Of a stretch of 64,000 nucleotides of DNA, positions 51,192 through 61,059 are shown in pieces; the stretch's first letter is position 1; every line of letters starts with the position of its first letter. The position numbers and the translations under genes were made by a program. The notes under the pieces were generated by a model, which was given only the letters and a program-made list of their open reading frames with translations, made no database searches and had not been told where the DNA came from. The DNA comes from an uncultured Prevotella sp. (GTDB lineage: Bacteria; Bacteroidota; Bacteroidia; Bacteroidales; Bacteroidaceae), in the NCBI GenBank assembly GCA_900551055.1, contig URUK01000013.1, positions 3,934-67,933 of the forward strand, read 5' to 3'.

Positions 51192-52634
51192 TTACCTTAC
51201 TACGTATTTCTTCTTATTGACGATATACACGCCGCCGGGCAGTCCGTCAAAAGCATTGGCCGCGCTGGCGGTGCGCACTTTCACTCCGCCTATGGTGTAA
51301 ACGTCAACCGTTTGGCTGCCGCCAACCTCCACTTCGCCGATGCCTGCGCCGGTGGAGAACTGCAAAGAGGTTGCTTCAGGAACGTCCCAGCATGCGCCGA
51401 ACGCCTTTACCCGAGCGTCATCGGCTGCTTTGCTGAAGGTGCCGTCACCGCCGACAAGCCACAGTCCGGCGGCACTCTGCGGAGCATAGAAGCCCTTGAA
51501 CTCGCCTGAAACCGGAGCACCCGTAGTGGCCTTTATCTCTTTTCCAGTGAACACGAGGCTCTCTTTGGCGGCTGCGCCCTTGACAAGCATCGGAGTGTTG
51601 GCCGCCACAGTCTCCGCGGCGGTAAAGAGAACGGTCTTGTCCGAACCGTCGCCGCTGATGCCGGCGAACGTAGAAAGCCCCTCGGCACCAAGCTCATTAG
51701 CAGTCACGTCGAACGGAAGTACTACGGCGTTGTAGCCCTCAACGAGCGGCATCTCTACCGTAATTTTCTCCGCCGTGAAGCCTTCGGGCACGCCGAACGT
51801 GCCGTCCTGCTTGATGACAACATTGCCTGCGCTGCCGTTTACTACGACATTGTCGCCGTCAACATACTCACCGGCATAAACGATGGCGTTCGGGTTAATG
51901 TCCAAAAAGGCGTTGTAAGCGTCTTTCAGCACTGCTCCGGCCATGTCGATTGACGTAACCGAGGGCGAAAGCTTTGTCTTGAGGGCGGCGAAGTCGTCAT
52001 ATTCGTATTTCACCCAGTCGCCGTTGGCGTTCTGGCAGTCGCCCTTCATCCATGCGCCCGACAACTTTATGTCGCCCGAAAGCGAGCCGTCCTCAATACC
52101 CGACAGTGCCTTTCCGTCGACGAGCGTAGCCGGTTCAATAACGATGTTGTCGATATACACGTCCTGCGAGCCGTCAACATTGGCGGTCTGGGCGGTGATA
52201 GCAATGACTCCGGGGCAGTCGAAGGCGTTGTTCGAGGCAAAGTCGAACACCACTTTCTGCCACTTTCCGCCGCCGCCATACCATGCGGCCACTTTCTCCC
52301 AGTAGCCTGCCGAACCGTCCCAAGGGTCTGAAAGCTCAATCTGAAGGTTCTCGTTCTGCGGCTTCCTTATCATCAGCGACACGCGCGTGCTGCCATTCAT
52401 TTTGGTCTGAACGTTGTCGGCAAATTTTATTTTGATGATTTTGCTGTCGTTCGTCATCGTGAACCTGATGCACTTGTCCGACGTGTTTATGCCGTCTTTT
52501 TCGGGATTTTCCACTATTTCAGGACTTCCATCGCCCCACAGGCCGTTGGCGGCCACATCGCCGTCCCACAGCACAGTCTGCGCGAAACCTGTGTAGGCGG
52601 CAAACGAGAGGGCAAGTAAAAATATCTTTTTCAT
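51192..52634 (-). CDS. Secreted protein with carbohydrate-binding-like domain and T9SS-like tail
   Basis: A 480-residue exported protein of no family I can name. After the signal peptide (IFLLALSFAAYTGFAQ) a jelly-roll-like region (about 20-165) ends QDVYIDNIVIEPATL, like many carbohydrate-binding modules. A middle repeat of Gly/Asp/Val strands follows. The C-terminus VDVYTIGGVKVR...FDGLPGGVYIVNKKKYVVR resembles the short sorting-type tail common in Prevotella. It lies between the two GH32 genes, a place where the B. thetaiotaomicron levan locus, as I recall it, has no gene. A fructan-binding role is inferred. Confidence 0.7.
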   Translation of the reverse strand: MKKIFLLALSFAAYTGFAQTVLWDGDVAANGLWGDGSPEIVENPEKDGINTSDKCIRFTMTNDSKIIKIKFADNVQTKMNGSTRVSLMIRKPQNENLQIELSDPWDGSAGYWEKVAAWYGGGGKWQKVVFDFASNNAFDCPGVIAITAQTANVDGSQDVYIDNIVIEPATLVDGKALSGIEDGSLSGDIKLSGAWMKGDCQNANGDWVKYEYDDFAALKTKLSPSVTSIDMAGAVLKDAYNAFLDINPNAIVYAGEYVDGDNVVVNGSAGNVVIKQDGTFGVPEGFTAEKITVEMPLVEGYNAVVLPFDVTANELGAEGLSTFAGISGDGSDKTVLFTAAETVAANTPMLVKGAAAKESLVFTGKEIKATTGAPVSGEFKGFYAPQSAAGLWLVGGDGTFSKAADDARVKAFGACWDVPEATSLQFSTGAGIGEVEVGGSQTVDVYTIGGVKVRTASAANAFDGLPGGVYIVNKKKYVVR

Positions 52635-52732
52635 AGGTTGTTATTGTTTTGCTTAATGTAAAGTTTTGTTCAAAGTTTTCCGTTTTTACGGGCGCATGGC
52701 AGTTCCTTTGCAAGTGCCTGACGGTCAGGCGG

Positions 52733-52822
52733 TTTGCAATATGCCGTCTTTTGGCTTGCAAAAGGTGGCCTTTCAGGCGGTAAAAGACGGCCTTTTGCAG
52801 GCCAAAAGGCCGTCTTTCGCAT
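52733..52822. repeat. Family R repeat, copy R12
   Basis: Modules ATATGCCGTCTTTT, AAAAGGTGGCCTTTC, AAAAGACGGCCTTTT and AAAAGGCCGTCTTTC. The last two are a complementary GACGGCC pair. It interrupts the PUL between the surface GH32 and the secreted unknown gene. Confidence 0.85.
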
Positions 52823-52837
52823 TACGCCCTGCCGCGC

Positions 52838-54418
52838 TTAGTAATACTTCACGTCAACATTGCTTACCTCGATGCTGCCGCCATAGTTGTTTATTGACCA
52901 GCAGTTCTTCTGGTTTCCATATATGCGGTTGGTGTAGGCAACGTTGTCATTGATGTAGACTACGCACACGGAGTTGTCCGTATAGACGGTAACGTTGTAC
53001 ACATTGTCTGCCGGAGCGTTGAACAGGTAGCCGTCAATGCCGTCGATGAAGCCGATGCCCGACGGGCCTTCTTCTTCGAAGTTGATTTTGCGGCGGCCGT
53101 TGCCTTCGGGGTTGACTATTATTGAATAGTACTTCTCGGAGTCTGTTCCGCGGCAGAGCGAGATGCCAAAACGGTCGTCGGCAGAGGCCGTGGTCACGGT
53201 GAACGAAATCTTGTTGTGCGTGTTCAGGCGGCTGAACAGCATGTAAGAGTCGCCCGTAAGAGTGTACGTTCCGTTGGCTTCAGACACTCCTATCTCGCTT
53301 TCCTCCATTACATCGGCCTCGCCCTGCCTGGTGTATTTAGCGTCGATGCCTGCCACCGGGCCGAGCGTCAGCGTGCCGTCATCATGCTGCACAAGCCTGT
53401 GTGCAACCAGGTTGCCGGCCCACTCCGGCTCGTTGGGGCTTGCGCCTACAGCCGTATTGTCCTCGCCGGCACGTGTGGGGCACCATCCCCAGATGTAACG
53501 GTTGGTGCCGTCGGATGCCGTCTTGCCTGCATAGAATGCGCGCGAGTCGAGGAAGCCCTCGTGGTCGTCAGGCCAGATGCCGGCGTCGTTGGCCGTAGTC
53601 GCCTTCAGTTCGTCAAGCGTGCGGCCATTGAAATACTGCACTTTGCGTATCGCCGCATGCTTCTCCGAATAGACAAGATACCACCAGTCGCCCATCTTGA
53701 ACACGTCGGGGCACTCGTAGAACCTGTCCCACATCATCGTCATGAACACGCCTTGGTGCTGCCATGCCTTCAGGTCGGCCGAGGTGAACTCCGCCAGCAC
53801 GCCCTTGGTGCCCTGCATCGTGGACACAAGCATGTGGTACTGGCCGTCGTCGCCCATGAAAACGAACGGGTCGCGGAAGTCGGTGGTGCTGTATCCATAG
53901 TCGCTGCCACGCAAACGGAGCGTGCGGTCCTTAGTCCATGTCTTGAAATCGGCCGACGTTGCCACCATGACAACCTCACGGCTGGCTGTGTGTCCGGTGT
54001 AGAAAGTATAGTAAAGCTTGTCAGCCTCGTTGTAAACGGTGCTGCCCGTGCCGATGGCCGCATCGGGTTCGGATGCAGTGCCGGTAGGTATCACCTCGCC
54101 AAGCGACGTGTAGCTGGCCGCGTCTTTCGTGCTGACGCCCCATATCGGATGGTAAGTGTCGGCCGGATTTGGGCGGTAATCCTGCAGGTAAAGCACCTTG
54201 AAGTCTTGTGCCACGGGGTCGTAGAAAGGCATGGGGTCGCCCACATAACCCACGTATGGCTTGTAATAAGTGTCAGCCTTGTTCTCGTCGGTCGGCGAGA
54301 AATAGTTTGTCGTACCGCTCCAGTCGCGCTGCGTGAGCACCGGGTCGTCGTCGTCAGAGCAGCCGGTGAATGCTGTAAGCATGGCCGCCAAGGCTAAAGA
54401 ATATATCATGGTCTTCAT
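52838..54418 (-). CDS. GH32 surface lipoprotein, probable endo-fructanase
   Basis: A 526-residue lipoprotein with signal ending AFTGC (Cys20) followed by SDDDDP, an acidic surface-export signal. It is a GH32 relative in which the nucleophile motif is VGDPMPFYD (about 58-66) instead of WMNDPNG, with TDFRDPFVFM (about 180) and FYECPDVFKM (about 235) intact. The C-terminal part is a beta sandwich. Position and localisation match the surface endo-levanase of the levan locus of B. thetaiotaomicron, so it probably cuts long fructan outside the cell. Linkage preference (beta-2,6 or 2,1) cannot be read from sequence. Confidence 0.88.
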   Translation of the reverse strand: MKTMIYSLALAAMLTAFTGCSDDDDPVLTQRDWSGTTNYFSPTDENKADTYYKPYVGYVGDPMPFYDPVAQDFKVLYLQDYRPNPADTYHPIWGVSTKDAASYTSLGEVIPTGTASEPDAAIGTGSTVYNEADKLYYTFYTGHTASREVVMVATSADFKTWTKDRTLRLRGSDYGYSTTDFRDPFVFMGDDGQYHMLVSTMQGTKGVLAEFTSADLKAWQHQGVFMTMMWDRFYECPDVFKMGDWWYLVYSEKHAAIRKVQYFNGRTLDELKATTANDAGIWPDDHEGFLDSRAFYAGKTASDGTNRYIWGWCPTRAGEDNTAVGASPNEPEWAGNLVAHRLVQHDDGTLTLGPVAGIDAKYTRQGEADVMEESEIGVSEANGTYTLTGDSYMLFSRLNTHNKISFTVTTASADDRFGISLCRGTDSEKYYSIIVNPEGNGRRKINFEEEGPSGIGFIDGIDGYLFNAPADNVYNVTVYTDNSVCVVYINDNVAYTNRIYGNQKNCWSINNYGGSIEVSNVDVKYY

Positions 54419-54440
54419 AAATTCGTTTGTTGATGTTAGT

Positions 54441-54560
54441 TAGTAACGAGTTGACGAGTGACGAGCAGACAAGGAAGTTTTCCTTATCGCCTGTTCATTT
54501 GTCGGCTTGTGACTTGTCGGTTTGTCCACTCGTAACCCGTCTTGCTGTTTACTTGTCTGC
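54441..54560. repeat. Family H element with GACGAGT/CTTGTC arms
   Basis: A left arm of 7-8-bp units (AGTAACG, AGTTGACG, AGTGACG, AGCAGAC) and a right arm of the inverse type (CTTGTCGG, TTTGTCC, ACTTGTCTGC) around GGAAGTTTTCC. Pairing is imperfect. It overlaps the last codons of the glycan-binding protein gene. The left arm closely resembles 63947-63976 at the start of the regulator gene. Confidence 0.7.
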
Positions 54561-55949
54561 TGTAAGATAATTGATTGCGTTGAGTGTAAGCGTCGCCACG
54601 TTGCCGTGATACTGGTCGGCTGAAGTGTCAACGCCGTACGCATACCAGTCATACGTGCCCGTGCCGATGCAGAGAATCTGGCCTCCGGCGGCGTTGGCCG
54701 GATATTCCCATACAACCACCGCACCGTCGCCGCCATATCCGAGGTCGGTCGCGCCGTGCAGGTTGCGCCAGTCTTCAAGCGTAGGATAGCCGCCCCAGTC
54801 AGTGCCGATGTGCCACTGGCAGGTGGTGTTGGTTATCCTGTAGCCGGTATCACAGGTGTAAACGCCCTGCTTGCCGTCGATGGTGGTCACCAAGCCGCTG
54901 TATATCGGATGGTCTTCATGCCCGTCAACGAAGAAACTCCACGGCCCGGTTATTATTTCACTGGTCTCCTCGGGGTTGCCCCAACAGTTGTTCGGGTTGG
55001 CTCCGTCAGCCGTTGCACCGAGCTTGACGGCGTAGTATGTGGCGTAGCGCGAGAGCAAGAGGCTGCCGCCGTTGTCGTAATATTCTTTCACGGCAGGCAC
55101 GGCTGACAAGGCTGAAGGCGCCGCGGCGTCAAACTTGTCCATGTTGTCAATTCCGTAATCGGCGTGCATGTGCCACCACATCAGTTTGCATTCGCCAAGG
55201 TCAACGTTGCCTGTGCGCAGGTCTTCGAACGACACATACTGCGAGTTTGCAACGTTGAGAAGCATCCAGTCGGCGGCGGCGCGCTCTTCAGGGCCGAGTC
55301 CGTCGATTGTTGCAGGCAGTCCGACATATACCGCGCTGGGTGCGTCAGACTTGACAACGGTAACCGTGTAAACAGCCGTCGCCGTGTTGTAAGTCACAGT
55401 GAACTCAACAGGGTTGGTGAAGTCAACGGCCTGTCCCGACGCAGGAGTAACCGTAGCGCCTTCTGAAGTGGTTATTTCCGTAGTCATGGCGGTGACATCC
55501 GTCGAGCTTGGAACACGCACCGAAATAGTGTGGTTGGCCTCGTTGATTACGCCGATATAGCCGTTAGCCCGGAACGAAGTTATCCTTGCCTCGTCATGTT
55601 TTACGCTGACGGTGTACTCAAAATAAGCGTCGCCGTTGACAACCTGCACGCTCTGTGGCAGCGAGAAGTCGGCAACGTCGCCGACGTTCATCGATGTCGT
55701 TGCGCCTTCGGATGCCGTAATTGCAGTCACTTCCATGGCGCGTGCGTCGTAAGTCTCGGGCACTTCCACCGTAACAGTCTTGCCGGTGTTGTCTATTATG
55801 CCTTCATATCCGTCCAAAGAGAAGGACGTCAGCCATGCGTCTCCGTCCAAACGGAGGTCTGACGTGTTGTCGTCGTCGCATCCGGCAATGGCGAATACCG
55901 CTGCAACGGCAAACAACATGGCCGCTAATTTATTGATAAGGTATTTCAT
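54549..55949 (-). CDS. Surface glycan-binding lipoprotein of the fructan PUL
   Basis: A 466-residue lipoprotein with signal ending IAGC (Cys at about 24) and acidic DDDNTSD export signal. Two Ig-like repeats of about 85 residues follow (WLTSFSLDGYEGIIDNTGKT and ITSFRANGYIGVINEANHT begin them), then a C-terminal alpha/beta domain with GIDNMDKFDAAAPSAL, YDNGGSLLLSRYATYYA and GGQILCIGTGTYDWYAYGVD, which resembles DUF4960. In position it matches the levan-binding surface protein of the B. thetaiotaomicron locus. It probably holds fructan next to the SusCD porin. Confidence 0.85.
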   Translation of the reverse strand: MKYLINKLAAMLFAVAAVFAIAGCDDDNTSDLRLDGDAWLTSFSLDGYEGIIDNTGKTVTVEVPETYDARAMEVTAITASEGATTSMNVGDVADFSLPQSVQVVNGDAYFEYTVSVKHDEARITSFRANGYIGVINEANHTISVRVPSSTDVTAMTTEITTSEGATVTPASGQAVDFTNPVEFTVTYNTATAVYTVTVVKSDAPSAVYVGLPATIDGLGPEERAAADWMLLNVANSQYVSFEDLRTGNVDLGECKLMWWHMHADYGIDNMDKFDAAAPSALSAVPAVKEYYDNGGSLLLSRYATYYAVKLGATADGANPNNCWGNPEETSEIITGPWSFFVDGHEDHPIYSGLVTTIDGKQGVYTCDTGYRITNTTCQWHIGTDWGGYPTLEDWRNLHGATDLGYGGDGAVVVWEYPANAAGGQILCIGTGTYDWYAYGVDTSADQYHGNVATLTLNAINYLTADK

Positions 55950-55978
55950 GTTCTGTGTTTTTTAGTCGGTTAAACATG

Positions 55979-57712
55979 TTACCAGCCACCGCAGTTCTGC
56001 GTGTAATGGCCGTTGCTTGCACTGATTTGGGCGAACGGGATGGGCAGATACTCGTTCTTGTTCCTTGTGAACGACGCGCCGGAATATATCGCGCAGTTGT
56101 CCGCTTCCTCGGCATAATACTTGTCAAGGACTTCCTTTGCCTCGCCCCAACGTACAAGGTCGAAGAACCTGTCGCTCTCCATCGCCAGCTCAAGGCGGCG
56201 CTCCATCTTCAGCATCTTCAAGGCTTCGTCATGGCTGTAAGAGCCTGTGTAGGGCTGGATGTTGAACGTGCAGCCGTATTCGGCAGGGTAGTTGGCAATC
56301 ATGCCGGTGCTTTGCTTTGCACGGTTGCGCACCTCGTTGATAAGACTTACGGCCTCGTCAATCCTTCCATCGTTGAGCTGTATCAGCGCCTCTGCACGCA
56401 TAAGGAGCACGTCGGCGTAGCGAATTACGATGTGGTTCATCGGCGTTCCCCACCACGCACCTTTTATAAGATACTCTCCATCGGGGTCAACATTATGCTT
56501 CAACGTGACATAATAGCCGTAAAGTCCATTGCTTCGGCTCCACGTTGACGACCTGTCCATGATATAGTTCGAGTTGAATTCATACGGGAAACCAGGCATT
56601 CCAACGGTAAGGAAGAGGCGCGGGTCGGCGGTTTCGGTGGCCGCGTCGTAGTCATTGTCATTGAAAGTGTCGAAATAAGGATGTCCCTCCGCATCGGTTC
56701 TGAACGCGTTTACGAGGTTCTGGCTCGGTTTGTAGAAGTCGCATCCGCCGTCGGTCACGCCTGGAATGTTCGGCACAATGAGTCCGAACGACCAGTTGCA
56801 GTTGCCGTTTGTGGTGCCGTCGTTCATCGAATACTGCATCGCCCAAAGCGACTCGCACCCGTTTTCATACTGCGGTTCGGGGCGGAAGTTGTTGTGGAAG
56901 TCCGGCTCCAAGCCATAGCCTCCTGCCTGCATGATTGACTTCTCGGTGTAAGTAACCACCTTCTCCAGGTCTTCCGCGTTGATACTCGTCACCTCGTTGT
57001 TGTCGGGATTATCCTGACGGTATGCCTTGTAGAGGTAAGTCTTGGCCAGATAAGCGGCTGCCGCTGCCTTCGTAGGACGCCCCTTGTCGGCCTGAGTGTC
57101 AGGAAGGTTGTCGAAAGCGAACTGGAAGTCGTTGGCTATTTGCTGCCATCCCTCGTCGTTGGAATATGTCCTGTTGGACAGGTTGTTGTATTCCTCGGGC
57201 GAAAGGTTCTCGTCATTGGCAAAGACTATGTACTTGTAAAGCTGCTTCAAAAGGAAATGTCCGTGTCCGCGGAGGAACTTCATCTCGGCGATACGCTGCT
57301 GCTTGAGCGGATAAGAGCTTTCATCAAGCTGGTTGAGCTGCTGCAACGCCGTGTTGACACGCGATATGCAGTTGTACAGACGCTGCCACATGTCGCTGAT
57401 GTTCCAGTCCGTCGTCATGATGCCTTGCGATATTTCGAGCTTGTGGAACACGTCGCCGTCCTCCGTTCCGTTGCCTCCCTTGTAGGCATCGTCCGACCTT
57501 ACGTCATAGTTCCACATCGAGAAGGACGAGTTGATGTCCTCCGCCGAAATCCATCCGGCATAAGCCGAGATGACAAGATTGTCCACATATTCGGGGTTTT
57601 TCAGCTGTTCGTTGTCGATAGTTCCCTGCGGCAGCTGGTCTTCCAGGAAGTCGGTACAGCCTGTGAAGAGTACGGCAAGCCCCAAAGCGGTTGTATATAA
57701 TAACTTTTTCAT
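55979..57712 (-). CDS. susD: SusD/RagB-family lipoprotein
   Basis: A 577-residue surface lipoprotein that forms the lid of the SusCD transporter. The signal ends LFTGC (Cys at about 19) with TDFLEDQLPQG after it. TPR-like helices characteristic of SusD occur at NTALQQLNQLDES and LRGHGHFLLKQLYKYIVF; the C-terminal MRAEALIQLNDGRIDEAVSLI and ERRLELAMESDRFFDLVRWG are hallmark RagB/SusD segments. It lies 30 bp after susC. Binding to fructan is inferred from the locus. Confidence 0.95.
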   Translation of the reverse strand: MKKLLYTTALGLAVLFTGCTDFLEDQLPQGTIDNEQLKNPEYVDNLVISAYAGWISAEDINSSFSMWNYDVRSDDAYKGGNGTEDGDVFHKLEISQGIMTTDWNISDMWQRLYNCISRVNTALQQLNQLDESSYPLKQQRIAEMKFLRGHGHFLLKQLYKYIVFANDENLSPEEYNNLSNRTYSNDEGWQQIANDFQFAFDNLPDTQADKGRPTKAAAAAYLAKTYLYKAYRQDNPDNNEVTSINAEDLEKVVTYTEKSIMQAGGYGLEPDFHNNFRPEPQYENGCESLWAMQYSMNDGTTNGNCNWSFGLIVPNIPGVTDGGCDFYKPSQNLVNAFRTDAEGHPYFDTFNDNDYDAATETADPRLFLTVGMPGFPYEFNSNYIMDRSSTWSRSNGLYGYYVTLKHNVDPDGEYLIKGAWWGTPMNHIVIRYADVLLMRAEALIQLNDGRIDEAVSLINEVRNRAKQSTGMIANYPAEYGCTFNIQPYTGSYSHDEALKMLKMERRLELAMESDRFFDLVRWGEAKEVLDKYYAEEADNCAIYSGASFTRNKNEYLPIPFAQISASNGHYTQNCGGW

Positions 57713-57742
57713 TGCTTTTTTATTTTACGGTTAACGTATATT

Positions 57743-60700
57743 TTAGAAGCCTACATTGATGCCGAAAGTGATGTTCAGAGGTATCGGATAACCGAAGTTC
57801 GGGTTTTCCGGGTCAACGCCGGTGAAGTCCTTGCTCTTGATTGTCAACAGGTTTTGGGCGCTAAGGTAGAAACGCAGGCGCTCCATCTTCAACTTATTGG
57901 CGAATTCCTTGGGCACGTTGTAACCTATCTGCAGGTTGCGCAGCTTGAGGAATGAACCGTCTTCAACGAAATATGTTGACACACGCTTCTCGTTGTTGAC
58001 GTCTTCACGCGACAAAGCGGGTATGCTTGAATTGGGATTCTGCGGTGTCCAAGCGTCGAGCACGCGCTTTCCCTTGTTGAGGAAACCAATGTTGAGTCCG
58101 CTCCAAAGGTCGGTTTCCTTCTTCAGGTCGCTGATAACATCGACACCCTGCACGCCCTGCCAGAACATCGTAAGGTCGAAATTCTTGTATTGGAGGTATA
58201 TGTTCAAGCCGTAACTGAAGTCGGGCACGGGGTCGTAAATCCACTTCTGGTCGGCCTCGTTGATTATTCCGTTGCCGTCAAGGTCGCGCCAGCGGATGCG
58301 GCCCGGCGCCGCTCCTTCCTGCGTTGCGTGGTTGTCAACCTCTTCCTGCGACTTGAATATGCCGTCGGCAACATATCCCACTTGCGCTCCATTGGGATGA
58401 CCTATGACGCTCTTCACGCCGTTTCCGCCGAAAGTTCCGTTTGCCGCCACCGTGGCAGGCAGTGCGGTAATCTTGTTGCGGTAAGTAGAAATGTTGGCGG
58501 CGATGTCGTATTTCAGTCCGAATGCCGTCTCGTTGCGGTAGCCGAGGTTGAGTTCGAAGCCAGTGTTTTCCATCTCTCCGGCGTTAATCCACTGCGAGCT
58601 GCCCTCACCCATGGCTGCGATGCCGGCCATCTGCACGAGTATGTCAGTGGTCTTCTTGTAGAACCAGTCGAACGAACCGTAAAGAGTCTGCCTGAACAAA
58701 GAGAAGTCAAGACCGATGTTTGTCTGCGTTGTGGTCTCCCACTTGATGTCGTCGTTGCCTATCTGGTTACGCTTGAAGCCCGACTGCAGTATGCTTCCGC
58801 CGTTTGTCCCGGCAATGTCGTAAGACGTTCCGTAGCTCTGTCCGCCCGACTCCGTTACTCCATAGTTGGGCACATAAATAGTGTAGCGCGCTATGTTGGA
58901 TATTTCCTGATTACCGGTTTGTCCCCATGAGGCGCGTATCTTCAGGTCGTCAAGCCATGTGAGGTTTTTCATGAACTTCTCGCGGCTGATGCGCCATCCA
59001 AGAGATACTGACGGGAAAGTGGCGTAGCGGTTGTTCTTTCCGAAACGCGACGAGCCGTCATGGCGCACGGTAAGCGAGAAGAGGTACTTGTCATCATACG
59101 TGTAGTTGAGCTTTCCGAAGAACGACACGAGCGAATATCCTTCCCCGGAGCCGTAAGCCTGGGCTGTTCCCACGCCCGCGTCAGGCCACATGAAGTCGGG
59201 ATTGAGTATTGTGAAGTCCTCCTTGTAGCCGGAGAACCACTCGTCGTCCTCCCTGTTAAGCTCTATACCGGCCATCACGTCGCCGCGGTGCTTGCCTATT
59301 TCGAGGTTGTATGTAGCCACCGCATTCCACATCCACTTTGTCCAGTGCTCCTGCTTCGCCTCAACGGCGTTGTTGTCGTTGGCAACGTTTCCTTCGGTTA
59401 TAGGGTAGGTGAAGATGCGCTGTTTCTTCTGCGCGTAGTCAAGTCCGAAGGTTGAGCGTATGTTGAAGCCTTTGAAGAGGCTCAGGTTTATGTAAGCGTC
59501 ACCGAACATGCGCCAGTACGTATAGCGGTTGTCGGCGTTGCGTTCGAGGCGCGCCACGGGGTTTTCCCTGTCGGGATAGCCGCCCACCGGGCCGGCGAAC
59601 TCGCCGTTGATGTCATACACGGGGAGCGAGGGATTGAACTGGAGGGCGTTCTCAAGGAAACCGCCGGGTGCCTGCACTTCCGACGTGCGGTTGAGAGTGA
59701 AGTGCTCGCCGATTGTCAGCACGTTGTCGATTAGCTTGTACTCGGAGTTCATGCGCGCCGAGAAGCGGTCGAAGTCGGAGTGCTTTATTATGCCGAGGTT
59801 CTTGTAATAGCCTAAAGAGAAGTATGAAGAGCCCTTTTCCGAGCCGTTGCTTACGGACACGTTGTAGTTCTGTATCACGCCGGTGCGCGTCGTCTCGTCA
59901 ACCCAGTCGGTGTCGGCCGATGGCACGGTGTTGGCCGAGTCGAGGAAGCGCGACATCGAGATGCCGTTCAGTTTGGGATATCCGTTGGCGTCATAACCCC
60001 AGTCGTAGCGGTAGCCCAGAGGGTTGGTGTTGGGGTCTTGGCCGTCGTTCACGTATGCCTGCCACATGGCCTGACCGTACTCCTTGGCGTTGAGCACGTC
60101 GAGTTTGTTGGCGTAAAGCGACACCGACAGCGACGCGTCAACGTCGATTTTCAGCTGTCCGGCCTTTCCTTTCTTCGTGGTTATGATGATGACACCGTTC
60201 GCCGCGCGCGAACCATATATTGAAGCTGACGCCGCATCCTTCAGAACCTGTATCGACTCGATGTCGTTTCCGTTAAGCTCGTGCATCCCGGCTTTGGTCG
60301 GCACGCCGTCGATTATGTACAGAGGGTCGTTGTTGTTGAGCGTACCCACACCGCGGATGCGGATTGTGGCCTGTCCGCCGGGACTGCCGTCGGCCGTAAT
60401 GTTCATGCCGGGCACACGTCCCTGAAGGGCTTTCATGGGGTTGTTCTCGTTAAGGTCGGCAATGTCGTCCATGTTGACTACCGACACCGCGCCGGTCAGG
60501 TCGGCCTTGCGCTGCGTGGTATAGCCCGTCACTACAAGCTCTTCCATCATCTGGTTGTCCTCCTTCATTACGATGTCGAGCTGCGGGGCGGCCGTCACCT
60601 TTACGGTCTTGTAGCCGATGTAGGTCACCGTAAGCTGCTTGTCGCCCGATACTTTCAGGCTGAACTTGCCGTCAAAGTCTGTTATCGTGGCGTTTTTCGT

Positions 60701-60847
60701 GCCCTCCTCGGCCACGGTAGCACCGATTACAGGCTCGCCGGCCTCGTCTTTCACGGTTCCGCTGACGTCTACCTGCTGGGCGAACGCCAACGCACCTGAA
60801 GCGAGGAACACTGCACTTAGCAGCATTCTTTTAATGTGCTTTACCAT
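57743..60847 (-). CDS. susC: SusC/RagA-family TonB-dependent outer-membrane transporter
   Basis: A 1034-residue outer-membrane porin that imports oligosaccharides with SusD. After the signal peptide (MLLSAVFLASGALAFAQ) there is a carboxypeptidase-regulatory-like domain (VSGTVKDEAGEPVIGATV), a TonB-box and plug (EELVVTGYTTQRKADLTGAV, MKALQGRVPGMNI, NDPLYIIDGVP), then a 22-strand barrel to the C-terminal ITFGINVGF. ATG 60847 is used because the longer frame overlaps the promoter box at 60897. It heads the PUL operon and is probably activated by the regulator encoded upstream. Confidence 0.96.
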   Translation of the reverse strand: MVKHIKRMLLSAVFLASGALAFAQQVDVSGTVKDEAGEPVIGATVAEEGTKNATITDFDGKFSLKVSGDKQLTVTYIGYKTVKVTAAPQLDIVMKEDNQMMEELVVTGYTTQRKADLTGAVSVVNMDDIADLNENNPMKALQGRVPGMNITADGSPGGQATIRIRGVGTLNNNDPLYIIDGVPTKAGMHELNGNDIESIQVLKDAASASIYGSRAANGVIIITTKKGKAGQLKIDVDASLSVSLYANKLDVLNAKEYGQAMWQAYVNDGQDPNTNPLGYRYDWGYDANGYPKLNGISMSRFLDSANTVPSADTDWVDETTRTGVIQNYNVSVSNGSEKGSSYFSLGYYKNLGIIKHSDFDRFSARMNSEYKLIDNVLTIGEHFTLNRTSEVQAPGGFLENALQFNPSLPVYDINGEFAGPVGGYPDRENPVARLERNADNRYTYWRMFGDAYINLSLFKGFNIRSTFGLDYAQKKQRIFTYPITEGNVANDNNAVEAKQEHWTKWMWNAVATYNLEIGKHRGDVMAGIELNREDDEWFSGYKEDFTILNPDFMWPDAGVGTAQAYGSGEGYSLVSFFGKLNYTYDDKYLFSLTVRHDGSSRFGKNNRYATFPSVSLGWRISREKFMKNLTWLDDLKIRASWGQTGNQEISNIARYTIYVPNYGVTESGGQSYGTSYDIAGTNGGSILQSGFKRNQIGNDDIKWETTTQTNIGLDFSLFRQTLYGSFDWFYKKTTDILVQMAGIAAMGEGSSQWINAGEMENTGFELNLGYRNETAFGLKYDIAANISTYRNKITALPATVAANGTFGGNGVKSVIGHPNGAQVGYVADGIFKSQEEVDNHATQEGAAPGRIRWRDLDGNGIINEADQKWIYDPVPDFSYGLNIYLQYKNFDLTMFWQGVQGVDVISDLKKETDLWSGLNIGFLNKGKRVLDAWTPQNPNSSIPALSREDVNNEKRVSTYFVEDGSFLKLRNLQIGYNVPKEFANKLKMERLRFYLSAQNLLTIKSKDFTGVDPENPNFGYPIPLNITFGINVGF

Positions 60848-60896
60848 AATGTTGTGTTTTTTGGTTAGTAAACAATATTTGTCAAATCTTTCGCCG

Positions 60897-60904
60897 CAAA
60901 GATA
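60897..60904 (-). promoter_or_regulatory. PUL promoter -7 box (TATCTTTG)
   Basis: Exact TAnnTTTG on the minus strand, about 50 nt before the susC ATG. No strong -33 box is apparent, as expected for an activator-dependent promoter. Confidence 0.55.
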
Positions 60905-61059
60905 TAATCCCCGGAATGTTTGCCGTTGCAATATCATTTCAACAGGTATAAAAAATCGTTCATGCAACAAATTTGATACGTTTTGAACGATTTTTCACAG
61001 CCGTTACACATCCTTTGCAGGGCGCAGGCATATACCTGAAAGACAAGCACTTACGCAAC

